Assembly: GCF_001636845.1 (NCBI RefSeq)
Contig: NZ_LITT01000004.1
Coordinates: forward strand, 1 to 64,000
From: Clostridium ljungdahlii
Lineage (GTDB): Bacteria > Bacillota > Clostridia > Clostridiales > Clostridiaceae
Direction of reading: 5' to 3'
Length of the DNA stretch: 64,000 nt
Each line of letters starts with the position of its first letter. Within the stretch, counting starts at the first letter, position 1. The translations under genes and the position numbers were made by a program. Shown here one piece after another: positions 16,650 through 24,472 of this stretch. The notes beneath the pieces were generated by a model. That model had not been told where the DNA came from. It made no database searches and saw only the letters and a list, made by a program, of their open reading frames with translations.

Positions 16650-17562
16650 AAGTGAAGATCTAATTAAAAAATTGAATTCAAATAAAAAAATCATGATATT
16701 GGGTTCAGCTATACTTGATATGCTTATAAAAATAGATGCTTTACCCAAAAGCGGTGAAGACATAACAGGCATTCAAAAAGAAACTAATGTAGGCGGCTGT
16801 GCATACAACATATCAAAAATATTAAATCATCTTAACATTAATCATGACTTATTTGTACCTATAGGTACTGGAATACATGCTGATATAATAAAGAAACAGC
16901 TTCTAAAAGATAATCGCAAGTTGTTTGCAGAAGATGAATGTATGGATAATGGCTGGTGCTTATCTTTTGTTGAAAACGATGGTGAAAGAACTTTTGTCAC
17001 AATTCAAGGAATTGAAACAAACTGGAAACATGAATGGTTTAATAAAGTCACTATAAAAGATTATGATTATATTTATATTTCAGGATATCAATTTCAAGAA
17101 AGCGGCAGCAGTGGGGATGTTATTTTAAAAGCACTTGAAAATAAAAAGGAAAGCTGTTCCATAATATTTGATCCTGGTCCTAGAGTTAAGTATATTAATA
17201 AAAAAGTTTTAAAAAAATTGCTTAATATGAATACTATTTTAGAGTTAAATAAAACGGAACTCATTTTATTATCCGGTGAAGAAGATATTTATAAAGCAGC
17301 TAAGAAATTATATGATATAACAAATAACCCTGTTATTGCAACTTTAGGTGGAGATGGCACTTTATATTGTGCATCCCAGGGCACTAATATAGTACCTTCT
17401 AAAAAAGTAGATGTAGTTGATACAATTGGTGCTGGAGACTCACATACTGCTGCCTTTATGTCTGGTATTGCATCTGGTTTTACAATAGAAGAAGCTTGCA
17501 TATTTGGAAATCAAGTTGCCTCTAAGGTAGTCCAAAATAGCGGCTGCACAATTACTTTATAA
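16642..17562 (+). CDS. PfkB-family sugar/nucleoside kinase (YegV-like)
   Basis: This 306-residue protein is a ribokinase-family kinase. The N-terminal glycine pair NVGGCAYN follows a variable lid, and the C-terminal signature DTIGAGDSHTAAF carries the catalytic Asp. It starts with an ATG inside the last codons of the permease gene, so translation is coupled. With the hydrolase it suggests a route of import, then phosphorylation and glycosidic cleavage (in either order) of a ribosyl compound. The substrate is unknown, as for YegV. Confidence 0.87.
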   Translation: MNKSEDLIKKLNSNKKIMILGSAILDMLIKIDALPKSGEDITGIQKETNVGGCAYNISKILNHLNINHDLFVPIGTGIHADIIKKQLLKDNRKLFAEDECMDNGWCLSFVENDGERTFVTIQGIETNWKHEWFNKVTIKDYDYIYISGYQFQESGSSGDVILKALENKKESCSIIFDPGPRVKYINKKVLKKLLNMNTILELNKTELILLSGEEDIYKAAKKLYDITNNPVIATLGGDGTLYCASQGTNIVPSKKVDVVDTIGAGDSHTAAFMSGIASGFTIEEACIFGNQVASKVVQNSGCTITL

Positions 17563-17608
17563 AATTAAATACTGCTAAAAAGCTCTTTATGCTTGCGTTA
17601 ATTGAATT

Positions 17609-17645
17609 AATGAGAATAGTTTGTTTTACCAAATCTATTCTCATT
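17609..17645. repeat. Dispersed palindrome, copy 3
   Basis: AATGAGAATAGTTTG pairs with CAAATCTATTCTCATT, with one bulged base. It lies between the convergent kinase and membrane-protein genes, where a bidirectional terminator would be expected, but the core matches the copies at 1168 and 3911. Confidence 0.55.
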
Positions 17646-17667
17646 TTACATTTCTTAAATAGTCTTT

Positions 17668-18048
17668 TTACATTTCCTTGTGATACTTAGAAAAACATAC
17701 CATATAGACTGCAAAAATAACCAAATATGCTGCAATCGCAAGAAAAATTATAAATAAACTAGATCTAAAAAAAACATATGCAATTACAAGAATGCCAAAT
17801 ACTATTTCCATAACATCAAAAGCTTTTGCCTTAGCTCTATTTTCAATGGCAATGTTCCGTTCATCTTTATCTTTTTCTTTCACAAGGAATTTATGATATA
17901 TACCATTAGTAACTGAAGCTACCACCATTGCCATAAGAATTAAAGGTATGGTTTTAGACGTATACCCACCTACAAAAAACATACCAATTGCTGAACTAAT
18001 TAACATTACAACTACTGCCACAATAAATACATAATTAAAAGTTTTCAT
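17668..18048 (-). CDS. Small membrane protein (DUF2178-like)
   Basis: This 126-residue protein has four hydrophobic segments: FIVAVVVMLISSAIGMFFV, LILMAMVVASVTNGIY, and two more after the cytoplasmic stretch KDERNIAIENRAKAKA. The 'DERN' stretch between the second and third helices is typical of small membrane proteins encoded beside XRE regulators. The chosen ATG at 18048 follows GAGGAG and overlaps the stop of the regulator gene by 14 bases. The larger frame from 18084 would lie inside the regulator. It probably works with, or is controlled by, the regulator. Confidence 0.7.
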   Translation of the reverse strand: MKTFNYVFIVAVVVMLISSAIGMFFVGGYTSKTIPLILMAMVVASVTNGIYHKFLVKEKDKDERNIAIENRAKAKAFDVMEIVFGILVIAYVFFRSSLFIIFLAIAAYLVIFAVYMVCFSKYHKEM

Positions 18049-18250
18049 TTTCTGAACTCTCCTCATAAATAAATATTTCTTCAATACTCACATTAAAAAA
18101 TTTAGAAATCTTAAAAGCTAGCAATATAGATGGATTATAGCGTCCATTTTCAAGTGATCCAATTGTTTGTCTCGATACCTCCAGTTTTTGTGCTAGCTCC
18201 TCTTGTGTGATGCCATGTTGTTTTCTAATTTCTTCAAGCCTGTTTTTCAA
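18035..18250 (-). CDS. XRE-family HTH regulator
   Basis: This 71-residue protein is almost entirely a Cro/CI-type helix-turn-helix: ITQEELAQKLEVSRQTIGSL then ENGRYNPS, with a short acidic tail. GGAGG on the minus strand is followed by a TTG at 18250, which is the likely start; the frame from 18268 has no better site. A dyad overlies its own promoter (18285-18321), suggesting autoregulation together with the downstream membrane-protein gene. Confidence 0.85.
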   Translation of the reverse strand: MKNRLEEIRKQHGITQEELAQKLEVSRQTIGSLENGRYNPSILLAFKISKFFNVSIEEIFIYEESSENENF

Positions 18251-18284
18251 ATTAATGCCTCCAATCACAATGGAAAGTGACTTT

Positions 18285-18321
18285 GTAATATTAGAATATT
18301 ACTGTTTTTTTATAATGTCAA
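18285..18321 (-). promoter_or_regulatory. XRE operon promoter with -10 dyad
   Basis: On the minus strand TTGACA (18316-18321), 17 bases, and TATTCT (18293-18298) form a promoter. GTAATATT-AG-AATATTAC (18285-18302) is a perfect dyad over the -10. A wider pair, ATGGAAAGT and ACTTTCCAT, flanks the whole promoter at about 18270-18278 and 18325-18333. These are good candidates for the autoregulatory operator. Confidence 0.7.
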
Positions 18322-18343
18322 GCTTACTTTCCATCACTTTTAT

Positions 18344-18374
18344 AAAAAAAGGGTTTTAAAAAATCAAACCCTTT
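18344..18374 (-). terminator. Terminator of yjdF
   Basis: AAAGGGTTT and AAACCCTTT pair and on the minus strand are followed by a run of seven T. It lies about 80 bases past the yjdF stop. Confidence 0.75.
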
Positions 18375-18455
18375 CGTAGATACTATCTCAGCAAAAATAG
18401 CCATAAGATAATTTTAAAAGCCACCCCAAACAAATTAAATTCTGGACAATCCTAG

Positions 18456-18881
18456 TCAATGTCCCCTGTGCTTCATTAATTTTTTCTGCTGCCTTAATTT
18501 GAATCTCTTCTCTTTTTCTTCTTCCTTTTTTTCTCTTGAAACCTTTTTTATTTTTAATTTAAAATCCTCATATTGCTGCTTCATGGCAATTTGTGCCTTT
18601 GTACCTATACCATTGTCTTTGGTTTCTTTTTTGATTTTTCTCTGAAGTCTTTTAGGATTTATCTTTTTATCAATGTTTTTATCAGCATCATTGACATTTA
18701 GTGGTTTATTAAACTTTAAATTATCAAAATTCTTTAGTACAAAGTCGTATATCTCATAATCTTTTGGTTCAGCACCAAATACAACCCTTGAAAGATATAC
18801 TGCATCAGAATCCCACCTTTTAAACACACCAACCCAAAATGGCTCTTCAAAAAATACTGTTAGCTTAATATTAGCTGTCAT
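18456..18881 (-). CDS. yjdF: YjdF family protein (DUF2992)
   Basis: This 141-residue protein begins with a beta-rich domain (KLTVFFEEPFWVGVF, then VVFGAEPKDYEIYDFVL) and ends in a very basic helical tail (KNPKRLQRKIKKE-like and KKEEEKEKRFKLRQQKK). This is the layout of the YjdF family, whose biochemical role is unknown. Family genes are commonly preceded by the yjdF RNA motif, which binds azaaromatic compounds, and such a leader is visible at 18912-19012. AGGAGG precedes the ATG. A role in handling toxic aromatic heterocycles is therefore inferred from the riboswitch, not from the protein. Confidence 0.85.
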   Translation of the reverse strand: MTANIKLTVFFEEPFWVGVFKRWDSDAVYLSRVVFGAEPKDYEIYDFVLKNFDNLKFNKPLNVNDADKNIDKKINPKRLQRKIKKETKDNGIGTKAQIAMKQQYEDFKLKIKKVSREKKEEEKEKRFKLRQQKKLMKHRGH

Positions 18882-18911
18882 TTTCTATTCCTCCTGTTTA
18901 ACAAATAAAAA

Positions 18912-19012
18912 ATCTAGAGAATGGACAACCCCAGGAGGGCAGGTTACTGCTAACTTATAAAGTACAAGCCAGGTTTTGGACTACCAACCAAAACTGTGTT
19001 TTTATCTCTATT
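18912..19012 (-). ncRNA. yjdF-motif riboswitch
   Basis: The minus-strand leader of yjdF folds from AGAGATA at its 5' side to ATTCTCT at its 3' side (basal stem). Inside, CAGTTTTGG-TTGGTAGT-CCAAAACCTGG makes a hairpin, and the conserved-looking AGCAGTAACCTGCCCTCC segment follows. The position directly upstream of yjdF and this build match the yjdF motif RNA, which senses azaaromatics. The gene's ribosome binding site follows about 30 bases downstream, consistent with translational control. Confidence 0.75.
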
Positions 19013-19058
19013 AATAGAATAGCAAAAATCATCTAAAATTCAATGTTTTTTACGAAAT

Positions 19059-20207
19059 TTAAACTTTACCAGGTTTAAAAATTCTATAGTGTACAGAAAT
19101 TAATACTATGTATATGTAAAACAATATTTGTATTATAAATACATAGGTGATCTTTATACCACCTGCAAAACCTATTATATAGGTTAAAAATGTAGCTCCC
19201 AAGTTATTGAAAATCATAGTAACAGCAGATGCAGAAGGTATATTTTTTCCAGTAACATGCTGTACAATATATCCTTGAAGTGCAGGATACATAAGTGATA
19301 TTGATATTCCTATAATTGCAAATCCTGTTAAAGCTTGAATCTTACTTTTTCCAAATAGTAAAATAATAATTCCAAAAATTGATATCAAAGGTGATATAGA
19401 AAGAAATCTAAGTTGTCCCACTCTTTCTAAGAATTTATCTCCTAAACTCCTTCCTATAGTAAACAAGATCCAAAAACTTAAAAGTATATTTGGTACTTCA
19501 ATTTTATTAATTCCATAATATTTTTCAAGAAAAGTTCCTGTCCAATTTGTAGTTGAGATCTCCGCTCCAACATAGAAGAATATCGCAATACAAAGTAATA
19601 AAATCATAGGATTTTTTAATATAGAAAAAGAAGTCTTACATTTAGAATTACTTTTATAAAATGTCCTTCTATCCATTTTTAATATAAGAATAATATAAAA
19701 AGATATAAGTATTATGTGAATAATATATGTGTAATTAAATTTTATACCCATCTTTAATATGAATCTGTCTATTGGCAAAATTAAAATTCCACCTAATCCA
19801 AAGCATGCATTTGCAAAACTAAATTTTTGATACTTTTGCGGAAGAAGTGAAAGCATCGTACTCAAGTACAAGCATGACATACCCGTTGCCAATCCTGCCG
19901 TAAAGTATCCCACTAGAATAACGTAAAATGATTTAGAAAATAAAATTGTGAGACTTGCTAAAATTTCAAATACAATTCCCAGGTACAGTCCATTTTTAAT
20001 TCCCAGCCGCGGCATAAGTTTTGCTCCTACAATATTTGTTATAAGTGCGGCACAGTATACTACTGATGGTATAAATGCAATGACATATGATGATACATTA
20101 TATGTACTTTTTATAGTTGTTATAAAAGGTGATAATGTATTAGAAAACAGCGACAATAAAAAATATCCTATAAAAATAGTTACCATAGCTTTAAAATTTT
20201 TTTCCAT
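19059..20207 (-). CDS. MFS transporter (12-TM)
   Basis: This 382-residue protein has about 12 hydrophobic segments and the general MFS pattern: FIGYFLLSLFSNTLSPFI at the start, an inter-helix loop GAKLMPRLGIKNG in the motif A position, and a later FWILFTIGRSLGDKFLER in the second-half motif A position. No substrate is evident. AGGAGA precedes the ATG at 20207. It lies upstream of the yjdF riboswitch on the same strand, so transcription from it would run into the leader, but it has no riboswitch of its own. Confidence 0.8.
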   Translation of the reverse strand: MEKNFKAMVTIFIGYFLLSLFSNTLSPFITTIKSTYNVSSYVIAFIPSVVYCAALITNIVGAKLMPRLGIKNGLYLGIVFEILASLTILFSKSFYVILVGYFTAGLATGMSCLYLSTMLSLLPQKYQKFSFANACFGLGGILILPIDRFILKMGIKFNYTYIIHIILISFYIILILKMDRRTFYKSNSKCKTSFSILKNPMILLLCIAIFFYVGAEISTTNWTGTFLEKYYGINKIEVPNILLSFWILFTIGRSLGDKFLERVGQLRFLSISPLISIFGIIILLFGKSKIQALTGFAIIGISISLMYPALQGYIVQHVTGKNIPSASAVTMIFNNLGATFLTYIIGFAGGIKITYVFIIQILFYIYIVLISVHYRIFKPGKV

Positions 20208-20407
20208 TAAATTTCTCCTACAAAAAGTTTTTAAATTGGTTTTATTTTCCCATCATGTTTTTCAAAACATAAATCCAATTCTTATACAAAGTTCATTATA
20301 ATATATAAAATTAACTTTTAAAACGAGATTTTTTTATAATTCTATTTGATACTGCCTTTTCATATACATCACTTTCTGGATTATAACATTTTTCTTATAA
20401 TATAATA

Positions 20408-20442
20408 AGGGCATGAAAGTTTCCTACTTACTTTCATGCCCT
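20408..20442 (-). terminator. Terminator of the symporter-lyase operon
   Basis: AGGGCATGAAAGT and ACTTTCATGCCCT are perfect arms around a 9-base loop, 28 bases past the lyase stop. The minus-strand side continues TTATTATATT, a fair U-rich tail. Confidence 0.75.
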
Positions 20443-20469
20443 AAAAATAATTATAATATAATCTATATT

Positions 20470-22050
20470 TTAAATTTCCAAAACACCTACCACATCTTCA
20501 ACTTGTTCTAAAATATTGCCTTCATGTATTTGATCATTTATATACTCGATATAAGGATATAAATGCTGATCATCTTCTATCTTAGGAACAACTCTTCTAA
20601 TCAAATCATACACCGATTTTGTTGCCGTAGACATCTTTAATGGTTTTAGAAACTCAACAGCTTGAAGTGCATTTAACAACTCAATGGATAATATGTTCTC
20701 CAATAATCCTACACACTTATATAACTTTCTTGAAGCATTGTAGCCCATGCTCACATAATCCTCTTGATTTGCACATGTTGGAGTGTTATCAATAGTTGCT
20801 GGTGTTGACAATATACGCATCTCCCCTAAAAGTCCTGCAGCCGTATATTGTGGAATCATAAAACCGTTATTAAGTCCAGTCTTCTCAATTAAAAATGCTG
20901 GCAGTTCACTGATATGATGATTTACAAGCCTGTCTATTCTTCTTTCCGACATTTTTGCAATACCTGTCATAGCAATGCATGAGGAATCTGCTTCAATTCC
21001 AACATATGATCCATCTGCATTACAACCCATAAGTGCAATACCATCATCTTTAATTGGATATATAACAGGATTATCACAGCAGGAATTCATTTCAATAATT
21101 ATTGTTTTTTCGGCATCTTTTAGAGTTTTTTTAGCTGCTCCATGCAGCTGAGGTATACATCTCAAAGAAAGTGCATCTTGAAGTCTATAATCTTTATATT
21201 TTATAGCAATTTCACTATCTTTAAGTATCCTTAGAATATTTCTAGCTGTCATGTTCTGTTCCTCATGTGGTCTTACAGACTGTAGTCTAGGATCAAATGC
21301 CCTTGTAGTTCCCCTTAAAGCCTCAAGACTTATTGCTCCGATAATATCTGCAGTTTTTGCAGCCTTTATTCCGTCGTATATGGCCAATGCAGCTAGGGCA
21401 GTAACCGAAGTAGTTCCCGAAACCAAAGCAAGTCCTTCCTTACAACCTAATTCAACTGGTTTTATTCCTTCCAATTGTAATGCCTTATAACCATCTATTA
21501 ATTTACCATTATAAAAAGCCTTACCTTCACCTATAAGAACTAAGCTGATATGTGCTTCTACTGAAAGATATCCTACTGACCCATGACAGGGCGCAAATGG
21601 GACTATATTACTATTTAGAATACTAGCTATAGTTTCAATAGTATCCAGTTTTACTCCTGAATAACCTTGTCCCATATTCAAAATCATCATTAATAGAATT
21701 GCCCTAACGCCCTCCGGTTCTAATGTTTCCCCTATTGAGCAAGCGTGGGATCTTAAGATATTTTTCTGAAGAATAATTGCATCTTCAGGCTCAATAATCT
21801 TATCACAGTTATCACCAAATCCTGTAGTTAAACCATATATGACTCTTTTCTCCTTTAAAAATTTCTCTACCAGTCCCCTTGATTTAGTGACTCTTTCTCT
21901 AAAAGCATCTGATAATATAACTCTTGCCTTATATCTTGATATTGCTATAAACTCTTCAAGAGTAATATCTTTACATCCTATAACTACCTGCTTTAACTTT
22001 TTTGCATATTGAATGCAGTCTTTCTCATCTTCATATTCCAATAGTATCAC
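20470..22050 (-). CDS. Histidine ammonia-lyase homologue lacking the MIO triad
   Basis: This 526-residue protein aligns along its length with histidine/aromatic ammonia-lyases. YGLTTGFGDN (72-81) holds the catalytic Tyr, RSHACSIGE (100-108) the substrate His region, SLRCIPQLHGA (about 290-300) the Arg, and NTPTCANQEDYVSMGY the conserved C-terminal block. Where the family has GSVG-ASG-DLAPLAH, this protein has GSVG-YLS-VEAH (157-167), so Ala-Ser-Gly, which cyclises into the MIO electrophile, is absent. The usual Asn in GLALING is Ser (211) and the GGNFHG loop is replaced. It should not be called a standard histidine ammonia-lyase. A MIO-independent elimination is a possibility, such as that of ergothionase, which I recall as a relative releasing trimethylamine. 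It is the last gene of a sigma-54 operon. Confidence 0.85.
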   Translation of the reverse strand: MILLEYEDEKDCIQYAKKLKQVVIGCKDITLEEFIAISRYKARVILSDAFRERVTKSRGLVEKFLKEKRVIYGLTTGFGDNCDKIIEPEDAIILQKNILRSHACSIGETLEPEGVRAILLMMILNMGQGYSGVKLDTIETIASILNSNIVPFAPCHGSVGYLSVEAHISLVLIGEGKAFYNGKLIDGYKALQLEGIKPVELGCKEGLALVSGTTSVTALAALAIYDGIKAAKTADIIGAISLEALRGTTRAFDPRLQSVRPHEEQNMTARNILRILKDSEIAIKYKDYRLQDALSLRCIPQLHGAAKKTLKDAEKTIIIEMNSCCDNPVIYPIKDDGIALMGCNADGSYVGIEADSSCIAMTGIAKMSERRIDRLVNHHISELPAFLIEKTGLNNGFMIPQYTAAGLLGEMRILSTPATIDNTPTCANQEDYVSMGYNASRKLYKCVGLLENILSIELLNALQAVEFLKPLKMSTATKSVYDLIRRVVPKIEDDQHLYPYIEYINDQIHEGNILEQVEDVVGVLEI

Positions 22051-22063
22051 CTCTTCATCTTAG

Positions 22064-22606
22064 TTACATGCTCCTATGTGATCCACATCCATCAGCTGCA
22101 ATAGGCATATATCGAACCTTATTGCCTTCTGCCACATCACCATAAAGAGCAATCCAATATGGTCTAAAAACACTTTCTATTTTTAAAACTTTAAATTCCG
22201 GTATCCCTCCAACATGCCTGTGCACAACTTTTAATGCAAGCTTTCTTGCTTTTAATATAAGATAATCATCGTCTTTATCAGATAGTTGAATAGAATTACT
22301 ATCAACTTCCTTTAATTCAATTATGTCAGGCATACTGTCTACCCATGAAACAGATCCTGTTGATCCATTGGCAAGCAAAGTAATGGTTTGTTTTTTTTCA
22401 TGGGCTTTTTTTGATACCATTCTTTCAAGAACTGTTGGCTTATGGATAATTTCAAGGGTCATAAGTTTAAATTCAACAAAATGTTTCCTAACCTCAGAAA
22501 GCTTTTTATTCAAAAATATAATTTTCCATAAAACTCCTCCCATAGCTTGAGCCCTTTTCTCTGCTTCTTGTTTTTCCACTTTAATAGGGAATGCTTTTAT
22601 ATCCAT
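22064..22606 (-). CDS. Unrecognised 180-aa operon protein
   Basis: I do not recognise this family. It is soluble, with an alpha/beta composition: a helical N-terminus with KKLSEVRKHFVEFKLMTLEI, a central strand region ITLLANGSTGSVSWVDSMP, a conserved-looking VHRHVGGIPEF, then FRPYWIALYG and a terminal ADGCGSHR. The His/Cys content near the end could bind a metal. AGGAG precedes the ATG, and it lies 13 bases before the lyase gene and 22 after the small membrane-protein gene, all in one transcript. Its tight placement suggests it acts on the same substrate as the lyase. Confidence 0.8.
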   Translation of the reverse strand: MDIKAFPIKVEKQEAEKRAQAMGGVLWKIIFLNKKLSEVRKHFVEFKLMTLEIIHKPTVLERMVSKKAHEKKQTITLLANGSTGSVSWVDSMPDIIELKEVDSNSIQLSDKDDDYLILKARKLALKVVHRHVGGIPEFKVLKIESVFRPYWIALYGDVAEGNKVRYMPIAADGCGSHRSM

Positions 22607-22628
22607 AATATCTACTCCTAATAAAAAT

Positions 22629-22865
22629 TTATTTTTCCTTATTGCCTTTAGACTTTCTAGAAAATTTAAATATTATTCCAAGGTAATTTATAAAAATTAG
22701 AGTTACAGCAATCATAATCCCATAGGGAATTAACCTTCCCACTATAAAGTCATTATGAGCTGAAATTGCATAATAAATTACCCCTACTACTATAAAATAA
22801 AGCAATACAAGAAACCCATCAATTCCAAACCAGGAAATTTCAAGTTTATCATTTTTCTTTGACAT
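22629..22865 (-). CDS. Small membrane subunit of the symporter
   Basis: This 78-residue protein has two hydrophobic helices, FLVLLYFIVVGVIYYAIS and LIPYGIMIAVTLIFINYLG, between polar ends with a Lys-rich tail. Its ATG overlaps the stop of the symporter gene by one base. Small two-helix partners of this kind accompany some sodium:solute symporters (compare the YhdT protein beside PanF). It probably forms part of the transporter. Confidence 0.75.
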   Translation of the reverse strand: MSKKNDKLEISWFGIDGFLVLLYFIVVGVIYYAISAHNDFIVGRLIPYGIMIAVTLIFINYLGIIFKFSRKSKGNKEK

Positions 22866-24268
22866 TATACTACCTCCTTAGCTACTTTTTCAGGAATAAA
22901 TTTACCAAACTTATTGCCTAAAATCCATGCTATTAAAGACAATGGCAGTGCAACAACAAGTGCTTCCACATTGAAGGCCTTAATAGGAAATAATTTAAAA
23001 TATGCAAATGCAAAGCCCCCTACAAGTATTCCAAGATAACCTCCTAATGCCGTTTTCTTACCCTTCCAAACAAGTCCACCAACTATTGGAACAAATCCTG
23101 CTGCCATCCAAATACTACTGACAAATATAAATGCATCTTGTGCTGTAGTAAATTTAAATGCAATTGACAATGCCGCTACAGATTCTATTATTATACCTAT
23201 CCTTGTAAGTAAAACCAGTTTCTTCTGTGTAACATTTCCTTTAATCCTGCCGTATATATCATTTGCAAGAGTGGCTCCACCTGAAAGGTAATATCCATCT
23301 AATGCAGAAATTATTGAACCTGCAAGGCCAATTATGAATAATGCCCTTACTCCTTGAGGTAAACTTCCTAATACAAGTTTTATATAGCCTTCTCCAGGTA
23401 CCATATTTGGATACCTTACCTTAACAATGAGTCCTGTAAGAGTTAATACAATATCAAAACAAACCCACAAAACAAAGCATGATAGAAGTGCGCGCCTTCC
23501 TGATTTTGGTGAATCTGATGCAGAAAATCTTTGGTAAAATGTTGGATCTGCATAAACTCCAAATGAAAGCACACAGAGCATTAAAGCTTTCATAGGCGTA
23601 AGCCCACCTAATGGATCCATTAATGCTGGGGTTTTAGATAATGCATGCTGAAGTCCAGCCCATCCACCAATACTATCCCATTGTCCAGGCAGCACCATTG
23701 TAAGTCCAAAACACATACACCAAAACATCAACATATCAGTAACTGCAACTCCCATAAGTCCCCCTAAAACTGCAATTACAATAACCATTGCAATACATAT
23801 TATGCCTGCTGTAAAATTATTAATTCCCCAGGCAACCTTCCCTATAAACCCAAATGACGTTAACTGACCTATTTGAGTGCAGTACGTAAGCATTAATATG
23901 GCACCAAGGACTGCAACTCCCTTACCATACGCACTCTCCAGTAAATCAGGAACTGTAATGTCTGTTCTAACGTGTATTTTAGGTCCTACCCAAAGCGCCA
24001 ATGGCATACGTCCTAAATGGGAGGTAACACACCAAATAACCCAAACAGATAATCCATACATTGCCGAATATTCAACTGTTCCAATTGTTCCAACTCCACC
24101 ATACCAAGTTGCAACCAATGCTCCAACAGTCAGAGACCATGGAAGACTTCTATTGCCTAAATAAAAACTCTCCATATCTTTTACTGCCCTTGAAAAATAC
24201 CAACCAATAAAAATTAGTAGAATTGAGCATAGAATGATAACTACATTGTCAAAACCCGATAATAACAT
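22865..24268 (-). CDS. Sodium:solute symporter (SSS family)
   Basis: This 467-residue protein has about 13 membrane helices and the SSS core: WYFSRAVKDMESFYLGNRSLPW near the start in two blocks, then ATWYGGVGTIGTVEYS, a YADPTFYQRFSAS segment near residue 235, and LAGSIISALDGYYLSGGATL near residue 305 corresponding to the Na+-site helix. It is the first gene behind the sigma-54 promoter at 24322-24337 and is co-transcribed with the small membrane protein, the 180-aa protein and the lyase homologue. It therefore probably imports the lyase substrate, likely a zwitterionic or amino-acid-like molecule. Confidence 0.88.
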   Translation of the reverse strand: MLLSGFDNVVIILCSILLIFIGWYFSRAVKDMESFYLGNRSLPWSLTVGALVATWYGGVGTIGTVEYSAMYGLSVWVIWCVTSHLGRMPLALWVGPKIHVRTDITVPDLLESAYGKGVAVLGAILMLTYCTQIGQLTSFGFIGKVAWGINNFTAGIICIAMVIVIAVLGGLMGVAVTDMLMFWCMCFGLTMVLPGQWDSIGGWAGLQHALSKTPALMDPLGGLTPMKALMLCVLSFGVYADPTFYQRFSASDSPKSGRRALLSCFVLWVCFDIVLTLTGLIVKVRYPNMVPGEGYIKLVLGSLPQGVRALFIIGLAGSIISALDGYYLSGGATLANDIYGRIKGNVTQKKLVLLTRIGIIIESVAALSIAFKFTTAQDAFIFVSSIWMAAGFVPIVGGLVWKGKKTALGGYLGILVGGFAFAYFKLFPIKAFNVEALVVALPLSLIAWILGNKFGKFIPEKVAKEVV

Positions 24269-24321
24269 AATCCAACACCTGCCTTATTTTATATTTTGTA
24301 TCTAATTAATAAATAATTTAT

Positions 24322-24337
24322 AGCAAAAGTCATGCCA
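24322..24337 (-). promoter_or_regulatory. Sigma-54 (-24/-12) promoter
   Basis: The minus strand reads TGGCATGACTTTTGCT, matching TGGCAC-G-N4-TTGCW at all but one base, with GG and GC 12 bases apart as required. It lies 54 bases before the symporter start. TCAGCATT (24341-24348) and AATGCTGA (about 24365-24372) form an inverted repeat just upstream. That could be an activator site, although it is closer than usual. Confidence 0.9.
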
Positions 24338-24426
24338 GCTTCAGCATTGCGTGAATATATTAAAAATGCTGAAAATATCAAGTTTTATTCTAGCTTATTG
24401 CATTTTCATATCCTAGAACTTTAAAA

Positions 24427-24472
24427 AAGATGCATAATGATTTTGCAAAAGTGCAAAATCATTATGCATCTT
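24427..24472 (-). terminator. Terminator of the sigma-54 activator gene
   Basis: Arms of about 20 bases (AAGATGCATAATGATTTTGC and its complement) close a 5-base loop, and the minus strand continues with TTTTTT. The hairpin overlaps the stop codon, insulating the activator gene from the sigma-54 operon. Confidence 0.9.

Noticed and set aside
20470-22050. Calling this gene hutH (histidine ammonia-lyase) within a histidine utilisation operon
   Set aside because: The Ala-Ser-Gly MIO triad is missing and no hutU, hutI, hutG or ftcD gene is nearby.
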